A DNA stretch of 64,000 bases, from NCBI GenBank assembly GCA_023416995.1, contig JAEZGI010000057.1:62001-126000 (forward strand), written 5' to 3'. This DNA comes from Bacteroidota bacterium. Lineage in GTDB: Bacteria; Bacteroidota; Bacteroidia; Chitinophagales; Chitinophagaceae. This document shows, one piece after another, positions 1 to 8,579 of the stretch (within the stretch, counting starts at the first letter, position 1; the number at the start of each line of letters is the position of its first letter). A program made the position numbers and the translations under genes. The notes under the pieces are model-generated. The model saw only the letters and a list, made by a program, of their open reading frames with translations, searched no databases and had not been told where the DNA came from.

Positions 1-2
1 CG

Positions 3-1289
3 TCTTATGCAGTACTAACGCATAAGGGCAACCGAAGGGTGATATCAACGAGGGGTAAACTTGTTATATCTGCTGCTGGTGTAGTTGAAAAGGTTGTTGG
101 TAGCATGCTGGATATAACAGAAGAGGTTTCGCACCAGGAAGCGCTGGAAACTTATAAACGCAACATGGATGAGAAAGAGCAGTTTCTTGATTTTGGTTCC
201 TGGGAGGAAGATCTCACCAGCGATGTGATTCAATGGAGCGATGGCATGTATCGTTTATTCGGTTACGAACCATCAGAATACGGCGGTCGTGCTACGGTCG
301 ATATTAATTTGCATCGAAAGCACGTGCATCAGGAAGATATGGAGCGTTGCCTGCAGATCAGGTCGGAAGCTATTACAAGCCAGGATGAATTCAGCCTTGA
401 GTATAACATCACCACGTTATCGGGAAAATCAAAAAGACTTCAGACCTTTGCCAAGGTTATCCGGGATGAATACGGAGCAGCCATAAAGATCATAGGCACT
501 ACCCGCAACATCACCCAACTTCATGCTTATGAGCGAAGTCTTGAATCGATCGTAAATGATTTGAACCGATCGAATAAAGATCTTGAAGAATTTGCCTATA
601 TCGCTTCACACGACCTGCAGGAGCCATTGAGAAAACTTTCAACCTTTTCGGAGCGTCTCGTTACGAGGCACAGTGCAGAGCTCAGTCCGGATGCGAAAAA
701 GTATACTGAACGGATTTTAGGTGCCACTGAAAATATGCGGATCCTGATTGAAAATCTGCTCGAGTTTTCGCGCACAGCACGGTCTACCATTCCTTTTACG
801 ATGGTGGATCTGAATGCGGTTATATCTCAGGTACTATCCGACCTTGAAATGGTTATCGATCAAACCGGAGCGACTTTAAAGATTGATCGCTTACCTGTGG
901 TGGATGGTGTTCCAAGCCAGTTGCAGCAACTGTTCAGTAATCTTTTGGGAAATGCCCTGAAATTCAGGAAGCCTGATGAGCAACCGCATATAGAAGTAGT
1001 GGTAACACTGCTTGATGAAAATGCAAAACGCAATTTCAAACTTTCGCCGGATCTTACCTATTACCAGATAGAAGTAAAAGATAATGGTATCGGCTTCGAA
1101 CAGGAATATGCACAAAAGATCTTCCAGATCTTCCAGCGATTACATGGAAAGGTAGAATTTCCTGGATCAGGGGTGGGACTTGCGATCTGTAAAAAAATCG
1201 TTGATAATCACCGCGGCCAGATCTTCGCTACCGGAGTGCCGGGTGAAGGTTCCAAATTCTCCGTTATATTGCCGGAGAAACATATATAA
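3..1289 (+). CDS. PAS-domain sensor histidine kinase, 5' end outside the window
   Basis: The reading frame is open from the first complete codon, and the first residues (GKLVISAAGVVEKVVGSMLDI) read as the end of a PAS/PAC domain. The true start therefore lies upstream and the GTG at 39 is not a convincing start. Counting from that GTG, a second PAS domain covers about residues 45-160. A HisKA dimerisation domain follows with the phospho-acceptor His191 in the motif ASHDLQEPLRK, then an HATPase_c domain with the N box (NLLGNALKF), G1 (DNGIGF) and G2 (GSGVGLAICKK). No membrane segment is visible in this part. The family autophosphorylates on His and signals to a receiver domain. The next gene, 14 bases downstream, begins with a receiver, so the two probably form one phosphorelay operon. 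The signal is unknown. Confidence 0.9.
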   Translation, partial: SYAVLTHKGNRRVISTRGKLVISAAGVVEKVVGSMLDITEEVSHQEALETYKRNMDEKEQFLDFGSWEEDLTSDVIQWSDGMYRLFGYEPSEYGGRATVDINLHRKHVHQEDMERCLQIRSEAITSQDEFSLEYNITTLSGKSKRLQTFAKVIRDEYGAAIKIIGTTRNITQLHAYERSLESIVNDLNRSNKDLEEFAYIASHDLQEPLRKLSTFSERLVTRHSAELSPDAKKYTERILGATENMRILIENLLEFSRTARSTIPFTMVDLNAVISQVLSDLEMVIDQTGATLKIDRLPVVDGVPSQLQQLFSNLLGNALKFRKPDEQPHIEVVVTLLDENAKRNFKLSPDLTYYQIEVKDNGIGFEQEYAQKIFQIFQRLHGKVEFPGSGVGLAICKKIVDNHRGQIFATGVPGEGSKFSVILPEKHI

Positions 1290-1303
1290 CGGTAATTTAA
1301 AGT

Positions 1304-2743
1304 ATGTATAATAGCAGGATTCTGATTATCGATGATGATGAAGATGATTTTTTCATTACTTCAGAATACATAAAAGAGATCACGGACAGCCAGTTTACCA
1401 TTGACTGGTGTTACAACTATGGCAAAGCCATGGAATTGATAACGGGTAAGGCCTACGATATTTATTTTGTGGATTACAGACTTGGTGCCAAAACCGGTAT
1501 TGATCTCCTGAAAGAAGCACTTGAAAAAAACTGCGAGGAACCGATCATCCTACTCACGGGAAAGGGCAATAAATCCATCGATATAGAAGCGATGCGGCTT
1601 GGCGCAACCGACTACCTTGTTAAATCGGAGCTTAACAGTGAAAAACTTGAACGTTGTATCAGGTATGCAATAGAACGCTCCATTCATCTTAAGGCGCTCA
1701 AAAACAACGAACAAAAATTCCGGAATATTTTTGAACGTTCAAAGGATGCGATATTTATTGCCGATACGGATCTGTATTTCCGTGATTTTAATGAGATGTC
1801 GTATGTGCTTTTTGGTTATGAACGGGAGGAATTACAGGAAATGTGTTTGTATGACCTGGTTCCCGAAGAAATAGACAGCCGGTATATCAGGAACCTTCTG
1901 GCTGGTACCGGTGAAGTTACCGATTTTGAGATGGAGCTTTCTATGAAGTCGGGTGATCGCAGGAACTGTATTCTTTCTTTATCAACCTACAGGGATCATG
2001 AAGAGAAAAAATACGTGCAGGGAATTATTCATGACATCACCAACATGAAAAAAGCTGAGAAAGCAAACCTGCAGGTGGAGAAGCTGGCCGTAGCAGGGCG
2101 TCTTGTGCGTACGCTTGCTCACGAAGTACGCAATCCGCTGAATAATATAAACATGTCGATTGAACATCTTTTGCAACAGGAAACTGTTCCGGAGGATGCA
2201 CGTCTTTATCTTGATATTATTCATCGCAATGGGGGGCGTATTGGTGATCTCATCACTGAGCTTCTCGACTCATCAAGACCCACTGAACTGCAGTTTGCTG
2301 TTCATACATTACAAACGGTTGTTGATGAAAGTGTCTCTGCTGCTATCGACAGGATGTCTCTCCGGAAAATAGGGATGGACATAAGATATGCTGATGAACC
2401 GTTGCTTGTTTTAGTTGATAAAGAGAAATTGAAAATTGCGTTATTGAATATTATTATTAATGCAATCGAAGCAATGGAAAATGAGGTAGGCAAATTGTAT
2501 ATCTCTGTTGACCGCGCCGATGGATTTTACCAGGTTACTATCCGTGATAACGGCTGTGGTATACCACCGGAAAATGTATCGCGGCTTTTTGAACCCTACT
2601 TTACTTCGAAACGTAATGGCGTGGGTCTTGGTCTTGCGAGTACGTTGAATATATTGCAGTCACATAAAGCCAAGGTAGAAGTTGATTCAACCATCGGAGA
2701 GGGAACAACTTTTACAATCAATTTTCAAAAACACGAAGGGTAA
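1304..2743 (+). CDS. Hybrid receiver-PAS-histidine kinase
   Basis: The protein has 479 residues. An N-terminal receiver domain (about 1-125) has the acidic pocket DDDEDD, the phospho-acceptor Asp57 (VDYRLG) and a conserved Lys (LVKSE). A PAS domain follows at about 135-245, then HisKA with His273 in LAHEVRNPLN, then HATPase_c with NAIEAMEN, DNGCGIP and GVGLGLAST. There are no membrane segments and no DNA-binding output, so it is a soluble receiver-kinase of the type that relays phosphate between two-component proteins. It starts 14 bases after the preceding kinase on the same strand, which suggests co-transcription and that its receiver is a target of that kinase. The ligand of the PAS domain cannot be told. 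ATG at 1304 directly precedes the receiver and is a good start. Confidence 0.9.
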   Translation: MYNSRILIIDDDEDDFFITSEYIKEITDSQFTIDWCYNYGKAMELITGKAYDIYFVDYRLGAKTGIDLLKEALEKNCEEPIILLTGKGNKSIDIEAMRLGATDYLVKSELNSEKLERCIRYAIERSIHLKALKNNEQKFRNIFERSKDAIFIADTDLYFRDFNEMSYVLFGYEREELQEMCLYDLVPEEIDSRYIRNLLAGTGEVTDFEMELSMKSGDRRNCILSLSTYRDHEEKKYVQGIIHDITNMKKAEKANLQVEKLAVAGRLVRTLAHEVRNPLNNINMSIEHLLQQETVPEDARLYLDIIHRNGGRIGDLITELLDSSRPTELQFAVHTLQTVVDESVSAAIDRMSLRKIGMDIRYADEPLLVLVDKEKLKIALLNIIINAIEAMENEVGKLYISVDRADGFYQVTIRDNGCGIPPENVSRLFEPYFTSKRNGVGLGLASTLNILQSHKAKVEVDSTIGEGTTFTINFQKHEG

Positions 2744-2744
2744 T

Positions 2745-2772
2745 AAAAAAAGCCGGATCGTTTGATCCGGCT
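2745..2772 (-). terminator. Rho-independent terminator between convergent genes
   Basis: A perfect 9-bp stem, AGCCGGATC (2751-2759) with GATCCGGCT (2764-2772), has a 4-base loop. On the minus strand it is followed by a run of six T plus ATTA, so it fits best as the end of the outer-membrane protein gene. It may also stop the kinase transcript coming from the left. Confidence 0.85.
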
Positions 2773-2792
2773 TCATTGTAAATACGATGTGA

Positions 2793-3473
2793 TTAGAATG
2801 CGATACCAAGGTAAACGTTGATTACACTGTTCTTCGAATTCCTGGTTACTTCACCTGAAAAACCTGATTCACCAATTTCGCGAAGTCCATAATTGTAACG
2901 GGCACCGACTGTCAGATTTTGAAAATCGAAACCAAGTCCGCCGGCCAGACCATAATCGATGCGGTTAAAGTTATCAGCTTTTAGATCACTGATGTCATTA
3001 ACATTGTTATCGTCATCAAGCCTGGTTATGTTGGCACCGGCAAGATAAGATACATAAGGACCCGCATGGATGTTGAAGTTTTTTACAACATTGATCACCG
3101 CCATTACAGGTAACTCAACGTAATGGAGATTAAACCTGTACTCTCCGTCGCCACCTAAAATGTTTGGCAGATCATAAGTAAGCTTTGCTCCTTTGTTGCT
3201 GTACAAAAGTTCCGGTTGGATAGAGAAGCCTCTTGTTACCGGAAGTTTAGCATATACACCTGCATTAAAACCGGCTTTGAAGTTTTCGTCCTTAACTTCA
3301 TCCACATACAGGTTAGCAAGGTTTAAACCTGCTTTGATACCAAACTTTGGTGACAAACCACTTTCTGCTGTTGTTTGTTGTTCCTGTGCTACTGCTGATC
3401 CGCTCACTAAGCTTCCAAAAGATACGGCCGCGATGGCAATCAGATTCCTCACACTTACTTTTCTCGTTTTCAT
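2793..3473 (-). CDS. Outer-membrane beta-barrel protein, PorT-like family
   Basis: The protein has 226 residues from the ATG at 3473. This start is preferred over an upstream one at 3518 because it places a typical signal peptide at the N terminus (MKTRKVSVRNLIAIAAVSF..., cleavage near SAVAQ). The mature part alternates hydrophobic and polar residues and has barrel motifs typical of the Bacteroidota OMP_b-brl_2 group: FGIKAGLNLANL near the N terminus, GFSIQPELLYSNKG in the middle, and an end in Phe (YLGIAF). Such proteins sit in the outer membrane as small 8-stranded barrels; their functions are mostly unknown. It is probably monocistronic and has a strong terminator just downstream. The upstream 5' region contains a 6-bp inverted repeat (GCAGGT 3493-3498, ACCTGC 3520-3525). 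Confidence 0.85.
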   Translation of the reverse strand: MKTRKVSVRNLIAIAAVSFGSLVSGSAVAQEQQTTAESGLSPKFGIKAGLNLANLYVDEVKDENFKAGFNAGVYAKLPVTRGFSIQPELLYSNKGAKLTYDLPNILGGDGEYRFNLHYVELPVMAVINVVKNFNIHAGPYVSYLAGANITRLDDDNNVNDISDLKADNFNRIDYGLAGGLGFDFQNLTVGARYNYGLREIGESGFSGEVTRNSKNSVINVYLGIAF

Positions 3474-3602
3474 ATTTAGCGTTTTATTTACGGCAGGTAT
3501 TACAATTCTTATTCCCATAACCTGCTCTGCCTTTGTTGAACGCGAGCGTCGTTGAAATGGGGGAATCCCTTCTACACTAACGAGTTGCGCCCGAATATCA
3601 GC

Positions 3603-4529
3603 CTATATATCGGTGGGTCCAGGTACCTCTTTCGCTTCACGTTTAATGATAAACACGGCAGTGTCATTAGGACGTATGCCCTTTCCGGCGTGGATAGCAT
3701 ACATGCGGGTAAACTCGGCACCGAAGTATAATATGATTGAAGAATAATACACCCAAAGCAAGATCAATACTATGGAAGCAGCCGTGCCGTAAGTAACCCC
3801 GATATTGGAATTGCCCAGGTAAAAACCGATCAGGAATTTTCCGATCAAAAAAAGCACGGAGGTAAATACAGCTCCAACCATCGCATCTTTCCAGGCGATT
3901 TCCGCATCAGGAAGTACTTTAAATATGATTGTAAACATCAGGCTGATTACAAGTAAAACCAACACAAGGTTAAGCACATAAAATACATAAACAGAAAACG
4001 AAGGGAAGATATCAACCAGCCGGTCATTCAAAAGATCCATCAGCGCATTAATAACCAGGGCAACTAATAATATAAAACCTGTTGCTACTAACAATGAAAA
4101 GGAGATGGCCCTGTTGGTGAGATATTTCAACCAGCCTTTTTTTGGTTTCGCACGAACGGACCATATATAATTAATGGAATCCTGTATTTCTGTAAAGACG
4201 CCCGTGGCGCCAAAAACCAGTAACACACCACCCACTATAGCTCCGCCGGCGCCCATTTGCGATTTTTCAATATTAGCTATTATTTGCTCCACCTGGGCAG
4301 CCGCATCACTGCCGATTAAGCCATTGATCTGGTGATAAATATTACCTTCTACTGCATCCCTTCCAAACACAATCCCTGCAAGCGACATCACAACAATAAG
4401 AACGGGACATAGTGAAAAGACAGTATAATAAGACAGGGCAGCGCCGAGTTTCATTCCATTGTCCGCCACAAAAGCAGCTCCGGCTTTTTGAAGCACCTTG
4501 AAAAATCCTTTAATTCTTCGCATAGTCAT
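3603..4529 (-). CDS. YihY/UPF0761 family inner-membrane protein
   Basis: The protein has 308 residues with about six membrane segments. It carries family-typical stretches: LGAALSYYTVFSLCPVL near residue 30, a hydrophilic loop rich in Gly and Ala, GATGVFTEIQDSINYIW near 105-120, and LLWVYYSSIILYFGAEFTR near the C terminus. YihY proteins (once miscalled RNase BN) are inner-membrane proteins of unknown biochemical role. The start could be Met1 or Met3 (ATGACTATG). A TATATTTA element on the minus strand at 4573-4580 is a near match to the Bacteroidota -7 element. The gene appears to stand alone. Confidence 0.9.
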   Translation of the reverse strand: MTMRRIKGFFKVLQKAGAAFVADNGMKLGAALSYYTVFSLCPVLIVVMSLAGIVFGRDAVEGNIYHQINGLIGSDAAAQVEQIIANIEKSQMGAGGAIVGGVLLVFGATGVFTEIQDSINYIWSVRAKPKKGWLKYLTNRAISFSLLVATGFILLVALVINALMDLLNDRLVDIFPSFSVYVFYVLNLVLVLLVISLMFTIIFKVLPDAEIAWKDAMVGAVFTSVLFLIGKFLIGFYLGNSNIGVTYGTAASIVLILLWVYYSSIILYFGAEFTRMYAIHAGKGIRPNDTAVFIIKREAKEVPGPTDI

Positions 4530-4656
4530 TAGTGTTGTAGAATTTCTTCCGCATTAACTGGGCCTTTCACGTTAAATATAGTTCCAATTAGTGTTTTTTG
4601 CCGCCTGGGGGCATGGCAAAGTATTTTAACAAATGGATCAAATAAAAGATCACGTT

Positions 4657-4803
4657 ATGAGAAGTATATTATATGTTATCGCCGTTATTCTCGTCATTGG
4701 ATGGTTACTGGGAGTGTTTGTATACAGCGCAACCGGCCTGATCCACATCCTGATTGTATTAGCAGTTGTATCACTGTTGCTTGGTTTGATCAGAAGAGTT
4801 TAG
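4657..4803 (+). CDS. Small membrane protein, lmo0937/DUF5670-like
   Basis: This 48-residue ORF (MRSILYVIAVILVIGWLLG...) has two hydrophobic helices split by a short loop (VYSATGLIHI) and ends in LLGLIRRV. This matches the very short lmo0937-type family that is common in Bacteroidota and Firmicutes and often stress-linked. An in-frame ATG at 4633 would add eight hydrophilic residues; the 4657 start fits the family better. A strong terminator follows at 4930. Larger ORFs in other frames here look like shadows. The function is unknown. Confidence 0.75.
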   Translation: MRSILYVIAVILVIGWLLGVFVYSATGLIHILIVLAVVSLLLGLIRRV

Positions 4804-4929
4804 CGATTATTTGTAAGCTGGCAACTGGTGGGACGCTTCGTGTTTCCTGCCTTTTGTCATATAATCTTAATCATTCAAAACCACTTTCAAGGGAACTCGC
4901 TCCTTTGTAGTTGTTTGTATATAACATTG

Positions 4930-4968
4930 ATTGCCTGCTGTGGTTAAACAGTCAGGCAATTTTTTTTG
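4930..4968 (+). terminator. Rho-independent terminator
   Basis: The stem ATTGCCTG (4930-4937) pairs with CAGGCAAT (4953-4960) and is extended inward by CTGT/ACAG. Eight T follow. It closes the transcript of the small membrane protein at 4657. Confidence 0.85.
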
Positions 4969-5040
4969 AACCTTATCTCACAATGCTCCCCATATTGAAC
5001 GGCACGGAAATTTATCCTTACTATTCAGAATCTACAATGT

Positions 5041-5433
5041 ATGCGATATAAACAATTTTCCCTAAGCTCACCAGATCTCAAAACGCTTCAAAACGTAATA
5101 CAGTATTGTCGGTATGGCCTCCTGCATCTTCGTTGCCAGGATACCGGGAGTAAGATTGCTGTGCTGGTGAAACTAAAATATTCTGAAAAAAGCGGGCTTA
5201 CATGCAGGGTGGCACATAGCGACCGGGACATGGTAACGGACATGTGTAATGAACCTGTTTCTTTAAAACTGTGCAACAGGGAAATGAATATATATGTTGT
5301 TGCCGATGTGAGCGTGAGCCCTGATACCAATACAAGTATTTTTAGCAAGCAGGGTTTCAGAATCGCTATTCAGCGTTTCAACTTTTTCAGAAAAAATAAA
5401 TTTCAGCAGTTGATTGCACAAAATCCTGCATAG
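5041..5433 (+). CDS. Hypothetical protein, 130 residues
   Basis: I do not recognise this protein. It has no signal peptide or membrane segment and contains five Cys, a basic C-terminal stretch (FRKNK) and a predicted alpha/beta mixture. It stands alone between a terminator and the next gene. An ORF of 86 residues runs opposite to it; the plus-strand frame is longer and has a reasonable codon mix. It could be a genuine small cytoplasmic protein or a chance ORF. Confidence 0.4.
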   Translation: MRYKQFSLSSPDLKTLQNVIQYCRYGLLHLRCQDTGSKIAVLVKLKYSEKSGLTCRVAHSDRDMVTDMCNEPVSLKLCNREMNIYVVADVSVSPDTNTSIFSKQGFRIAIQRFNFFRKNKFQQLIAQNPA

Positions 5434-5519
5434 TCGTCAATAATATACCGGTAAATCGTTCCATTGTCTGCTGTGGAACGGGTGGCCGCGCTTTCCCCCG
5501 GGAAGTATTACATTCATGT

Positions 5520-7211
5520 ATGATTAAACTGTCTAAAAAAGGATGGCTCCTGATCATTTCCGCAATTGTTATTGCTGTTGCATTTGGTGCATATAAGTTT
5601 TACAAATCCCGTTTTTTAAGTGAAACGCTTCCCGAAACTGTGCGCGCTCAGTCAGGTGGCCTATACAAGATCAGTTACGATACATTGATACTTGATGAAG
5701 TGGCAGGATCCCTGTTCGTTAAAAATATCGTTGTCCAGGCTGATAGCTTTGTATTGAAGTCAGATACATTCCAGGGTGAAAGGCCCGATGTGTTGATTAA
5801 TCTTCATGCTGACTCACTGAGTATTTCAGGTGTCGAAACTCCGCGTGCCCTGTTGAATAAAGAAATTAGTGGCAGAAGTTTATTGATCAAAGGTGTTCAG
5901 CTTGAATTGATTCAACTTGAAAAAGCAAAAGATTCTGTTGTAAAAGACAGTCTTCCTTCTGATATAATTGAAAGGATTTATTACGATATCATGAAGGAAC
6001 TAAAGATGGTAAGTATGGATACCATCCTGGTACAGGATGTAACGCTCAGTATTATAGATCGCGTTGCCGGTAAAACAACAATGACCAGTCGCAACGTATC
6101 AGTGCATCTGAATGATTTATTAATCGACCAATCTTCCCTGCGTGATCCCTCAAGGATATTTTTTTCGAAACAGGTTCATATTGCAGCAGACAGTATTCAC
6201 CTGGCTGATAAAAAAGGTTTATATAAATATGAGTTTGCCGGGTTCGATCTCAACACGAGTTCAGCAACTTTAACTACAAAACATATTGCCGTCAGGCCCT
6301 TGTTTTCTGAATCGGGTTTTGCGAAACAATTCAAAACGCAGGTTGATCGGTTCAACTTTACATTGGGGCCTGTGCGTTTATCGGGTATCGATCCGGCGCG
6401 GGCAATGTCCGGTGAATTCAAAGCAGATTCAATGGTTGTTGCTGAAAGTTCATTCCTGATATTCCGCGACGCTACCTTTCCACGGGATAAATTAAGTCGT
6501 GTTGGCCAATACCCCCACCAGGTAATTACAAAAATTCCTTTTCCGATCAACATATCTCATGCTTTGTTTCTCCGGTCCTATATAGAGTACAAGGAGAAAA
6601 ATCCAAAAACAGGCCGATCGGGAAAAGTGCATTTCAACCAGGTAACGGCAAGAATACAGAACCTCACCAATGAAAAAACAGCACTGGAAAAAAACGACAA
6701 CATGCAGGTGTTTTTCTCCGCGTCGTTTTTGAATATGGCTAAGGTTGAGGTGAACATGTCCATGAAACTTGGCGACGAGCGCGGGCGTTTCTCTGCAAAA
6801 GGCCACCTGGCGGGATTTGATGCCACCAAATTGAATGTGATTACAGAACCATTAGGAATGGCAAGGGTTGAGCGGGGTAAGATTGATGGGATCCGGTTTA
6901 ACATGAATGGCGACAATTACCAGGCAACCGGCGATCTCACCATGCTTTATGATGGTCTGAAAGTATCTGCATTGAAGATAGAAGAAGGAAAACCTGGTTT
7001 CCAGAAAGAGGGCTTCAAAAGTTTTATGGCCAACATGATGCTCAGGAACAAAAATACAAGTGGTGAAAATGAGCGGAAAGGCAAGATCAATAATGCGAGG
7101 AATACCAATCGTTCATTTTTCAATCTTGTATGGAAGTCAATTTTTGAAGGCGTCAAAGACGTGGCCGGTATGCCTGCCGGCGAATCAAGCAAGGGCAATA
7201 AAGACAGGTAA
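5520..7211 (+). CDS. Membrane-anchored AsmA/DUF748-like protein
   Basis: The protein has 563 residues. One N-terminal membrane helix (about residues 9-28, WLLIISAIVIAVAFGAYKF) is followed by a long periplasmic part made of repeated short beta-strands with patterns such as ISYDTLILDEVAGSLFVKNIVVQAD and SLSISGV. This resembles the AsmA/DUF748/TamB-like beta-rich architecture, in which one N-terminal helix anchors a long strand-rich groove. The C terminus ends in a basic linker and a short amphipathic segment. AsmA-like proteins act in lipid transport and envelope assembly, but the fit here is by overall look only and no diagnostic motif was found. It appears monocistronic. Confidence 0.65.
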   Translation: MIKLSKKGWLLIISAIVIAVAFGAYKFYKSRFLSETLPETVRAQSGGLYKISYDTLILDEVAGSLFVKNIVVQADSFVLKSDTFQGERPDVLINLHADSLSISGVETPRALLNKEISGRSLLIKGVQLELIQLEKAKDSVVKDSLPSDIIERIYYDIMKELKMVSMDTILVQDVTLSIIDRVAGKTTMTSRNVSVHLNDLLIDQSSLRDPSRIFFSKQVHIAADSIHLADKKGLYKYEFAGFDLNTSSATLTTKHIAVRPLFSESGFAKQFKTQVDRFNFTLGPVRLSGIDPARAMSGEFKADSMVVAESSFLIFRDATFPRDKLSRVGQYPHQVITKIPFPINISHALFLRSYIEYKEKNPKTGRSGKVHFNQVTARIQNLTNEKTALEKNDNMQVFFSASFLNMAKVEVNMSMKLGDERGRFSAKGHLAGFDATKLNVITEPLGMARVERGKIDGIRFNMNGDNYQATGDLTMLYDGLKVSALKIEEGKPGFQKEGFKSFMANMMLRNKNTSGENERKGKINNARNTNRSFFNLVWKSIFEGVKDVAGMPAGESSKGNKDR

Positions 7212-7266
7212 TCCTCATATCCTGATCTCCGGAAAGTAAATCAATTCGTTGCATTTCACCGGCTTA

Positions 7267-7281
7267 CGAAAACGATTGCAT
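7267..7281 (+). promoter_or_regulatory. LacI-family-like operator upstream of the kduD-kduI genes
   Basis: CGAAAACGATTGCAT has the layout of the classic LacI-type palindrome CGCAAACGTTTGCG (11 of 14 positions, centred on CG). Its first 13 bases recur exactly at 25323, upstream of a second sugar operon. It lies about 43 bases before a TAACCTTG -7-like element at 7324 and 70 bases before the first gene of the operon. Confidence 0.5.
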
Positions 7282-7350
7282 AAAAATAATAAGCGAAAAA
7301 CTGGTAAAAACGTGAATAAGGTGTAACCTTGAACACCAAAATGCGATTGT

Positions 7351-7782
7351 ATGCTCAAAATTAAACTCCTGGTTTTAAGTTTTGTATTAGGATTTACACT
7401 GGCACAGGCTCAGACAAAAGATGAAAAGCTGGTTGCTGATGCAGTCGAAAAATTGCGCAAAGCAATGATCGACCCTGATAAAACCACGCTTGAAAAGCTT
7501 ACTTCGGTGAAATTAAGTTATGGCCATTCAAACGGCAAGATAGAAGACCGGGCCGCATTTATCCAGGCACTTGTTTCGGGTCAATCTGATTTTGTAGACA
7601 TCAAACTTAAAGATCAGACAATTACTGTTTCCGGAAATACCGCGATAGTTCGTCACCTGCTGGAAGGCACTACAAATGATGGAGGCAGAACCGGCAATGT
7701 AAAGATTGCAGTATTACTGGTATGGAATCAGAAAGGAACTGCCTGGCAATTGCTCGCAAGACAAGCTGTAAAAGTTATCTGA
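7351..7782 (+). CDS. Secreted NTF2-like (SnoaL/DUF4440-type) protein
   Basis: The protein has 143 residues with a signal peptide (MLKIKLLVLSFVLGFTLAQAQ). It is followed by an NTF2-like alpha+beta fold: helix EKLVADAVEKLRKAMID, then the family-typical YGHSNGKIEDRAAFIQAL and strands ending WNQKGTAWQLLARQAVKV. The DUF4440/SnoaL-like group forms small cone-shaped folds that bind or convert small molecules; the substrate is unknown. It stops six bases before kduD, so it is probably the first gene of an uronate operon and exported to the periplasm. The family is certain; a link to pectin breakdown is inferred from position only. Confidence 0.85.
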   Translation: MLKIKLLVLSFVLGFTLAQAQTKDEKLVADAVEKLRKAMIDPDKTTLEKLTSVKLSYGHSNGKIEDRAAFIQALVSGQSDFVDIKLKDQTITVSGNTAIVRHLLEGTTNDGGRTGNVKIAVLLVWNQKGTAWQLLARQAVKVI

Positions 7783-7788
7783 TAAGTT

Positions 7789-8562
7789 ATGGGTATTAAC
7801 GTGCAGAGTTATTTTGATCTCAGCGGTAAGAAGGCATTGGTCACAGGCTGTAATCGTGGCATTGGCCTTTCGATGGCGGTGGCATTGGCTGAAGCAGGCG
7901 CTGAGATTGTTGGTGTTTCGGGTTCACTGGAATTGAGCGGCAGTGCAGTATCACAACAGGTGACTGCCCTCGGCCGAAACTTTTACCCCTACCAGGCTGA
8001 TCTTTCAGACAGGTCATCTTTATATGTTCTCATTAAACGGATACAGGCAGAACACCAGATAGATATTCTGCTAAACAATGCGGGCACCATTCTCAGAAAA
8101 CCTGCGGCTGAACATCCCGATGAGTATTGGGACAAAGTGATGTCAGTCAATCTCGATGCTCCTTTTGTATTGGCCCGTGAGTTTGGTAAAGAGATGATCG
8201 ACCGCGGTGGCGGGAAGATAATATTCACCTGTTCATTGCTGAGCTTCCAGGGTGGTGTAACGGTTCCCGGCTATGCGGCTTCAAAAGGAGCCCTCGCGAG
8301 CCTGGTAAAGGCACTTGCAAACGAGTGGGCATCAAAAGGGGTGAATGTCAATGGTATTGCCCCCGGTTATATTGCGACCGACAATACTGAGGCACTTCGT
8401 AATGACCCTGCAAGGAGCAAGTCGATCCTTGACCGCATACCTGCAGGCAGATGGGGTGAAGCCGACGATTTCAAGGGTCCGGCGGTATTCCTGGCATCAA
8501 AAGCAGCCGACTACGTGCATGGTACTTTATTGACCGTAGATGGTGGATGGATGGGTAGATAA
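7789..8562 (+). CDS. kduD: 2-dehydro-3-deoxy-D-gluconate 5-dehydrogenase (KduD)
   Basis: This 257-residue classical short-chain dehydrogenase has the NAD-binding motif TGCNRGIG (about 19-26), NNAG near residue 91, and catalytic Ser149, Tyr162 and Lys166 (YAASK). The C-terminal half (APGYIATDNTEALRNDPAR, IPAGRWGEADDFKGPAVFLAS) matches KduD closely. KduD interconverts 2,5-diketo-3-deoxygluconate and 2-keto-3-deoxygluconate in the cytoplasm, the step after KduI in catabolism of unsaturated uronates from pectin. It lies next to kduI, 17 bases upstream, which strongly supports the assignment over other SDRs. Confidence 0.92.
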   Translation: MGINVQSYFDLSGKKALVTGCNRGIGLSMAVALAEAGAEIVGVSGSLELSGSAVSQQVTALGRNFYPYQADLSDRSSLYVLIKRIQAEHQIDILLNNAGTILRKPAAEHPDEYWDKVMSVNLDAPFVLAREFGKEMIDRGGGKIIFTCSLLSFQGGVTVPGYAASKGALASLVKALANEWASKGVNVNGIAPGYIATDNTEALRNDPARSKSILDRIPAGRWGEADDFKGPAVFLASKAADYVHGTLLTVDGGWMGR

Positions 8563-8579
8563 ACGAACAATAATATTTT

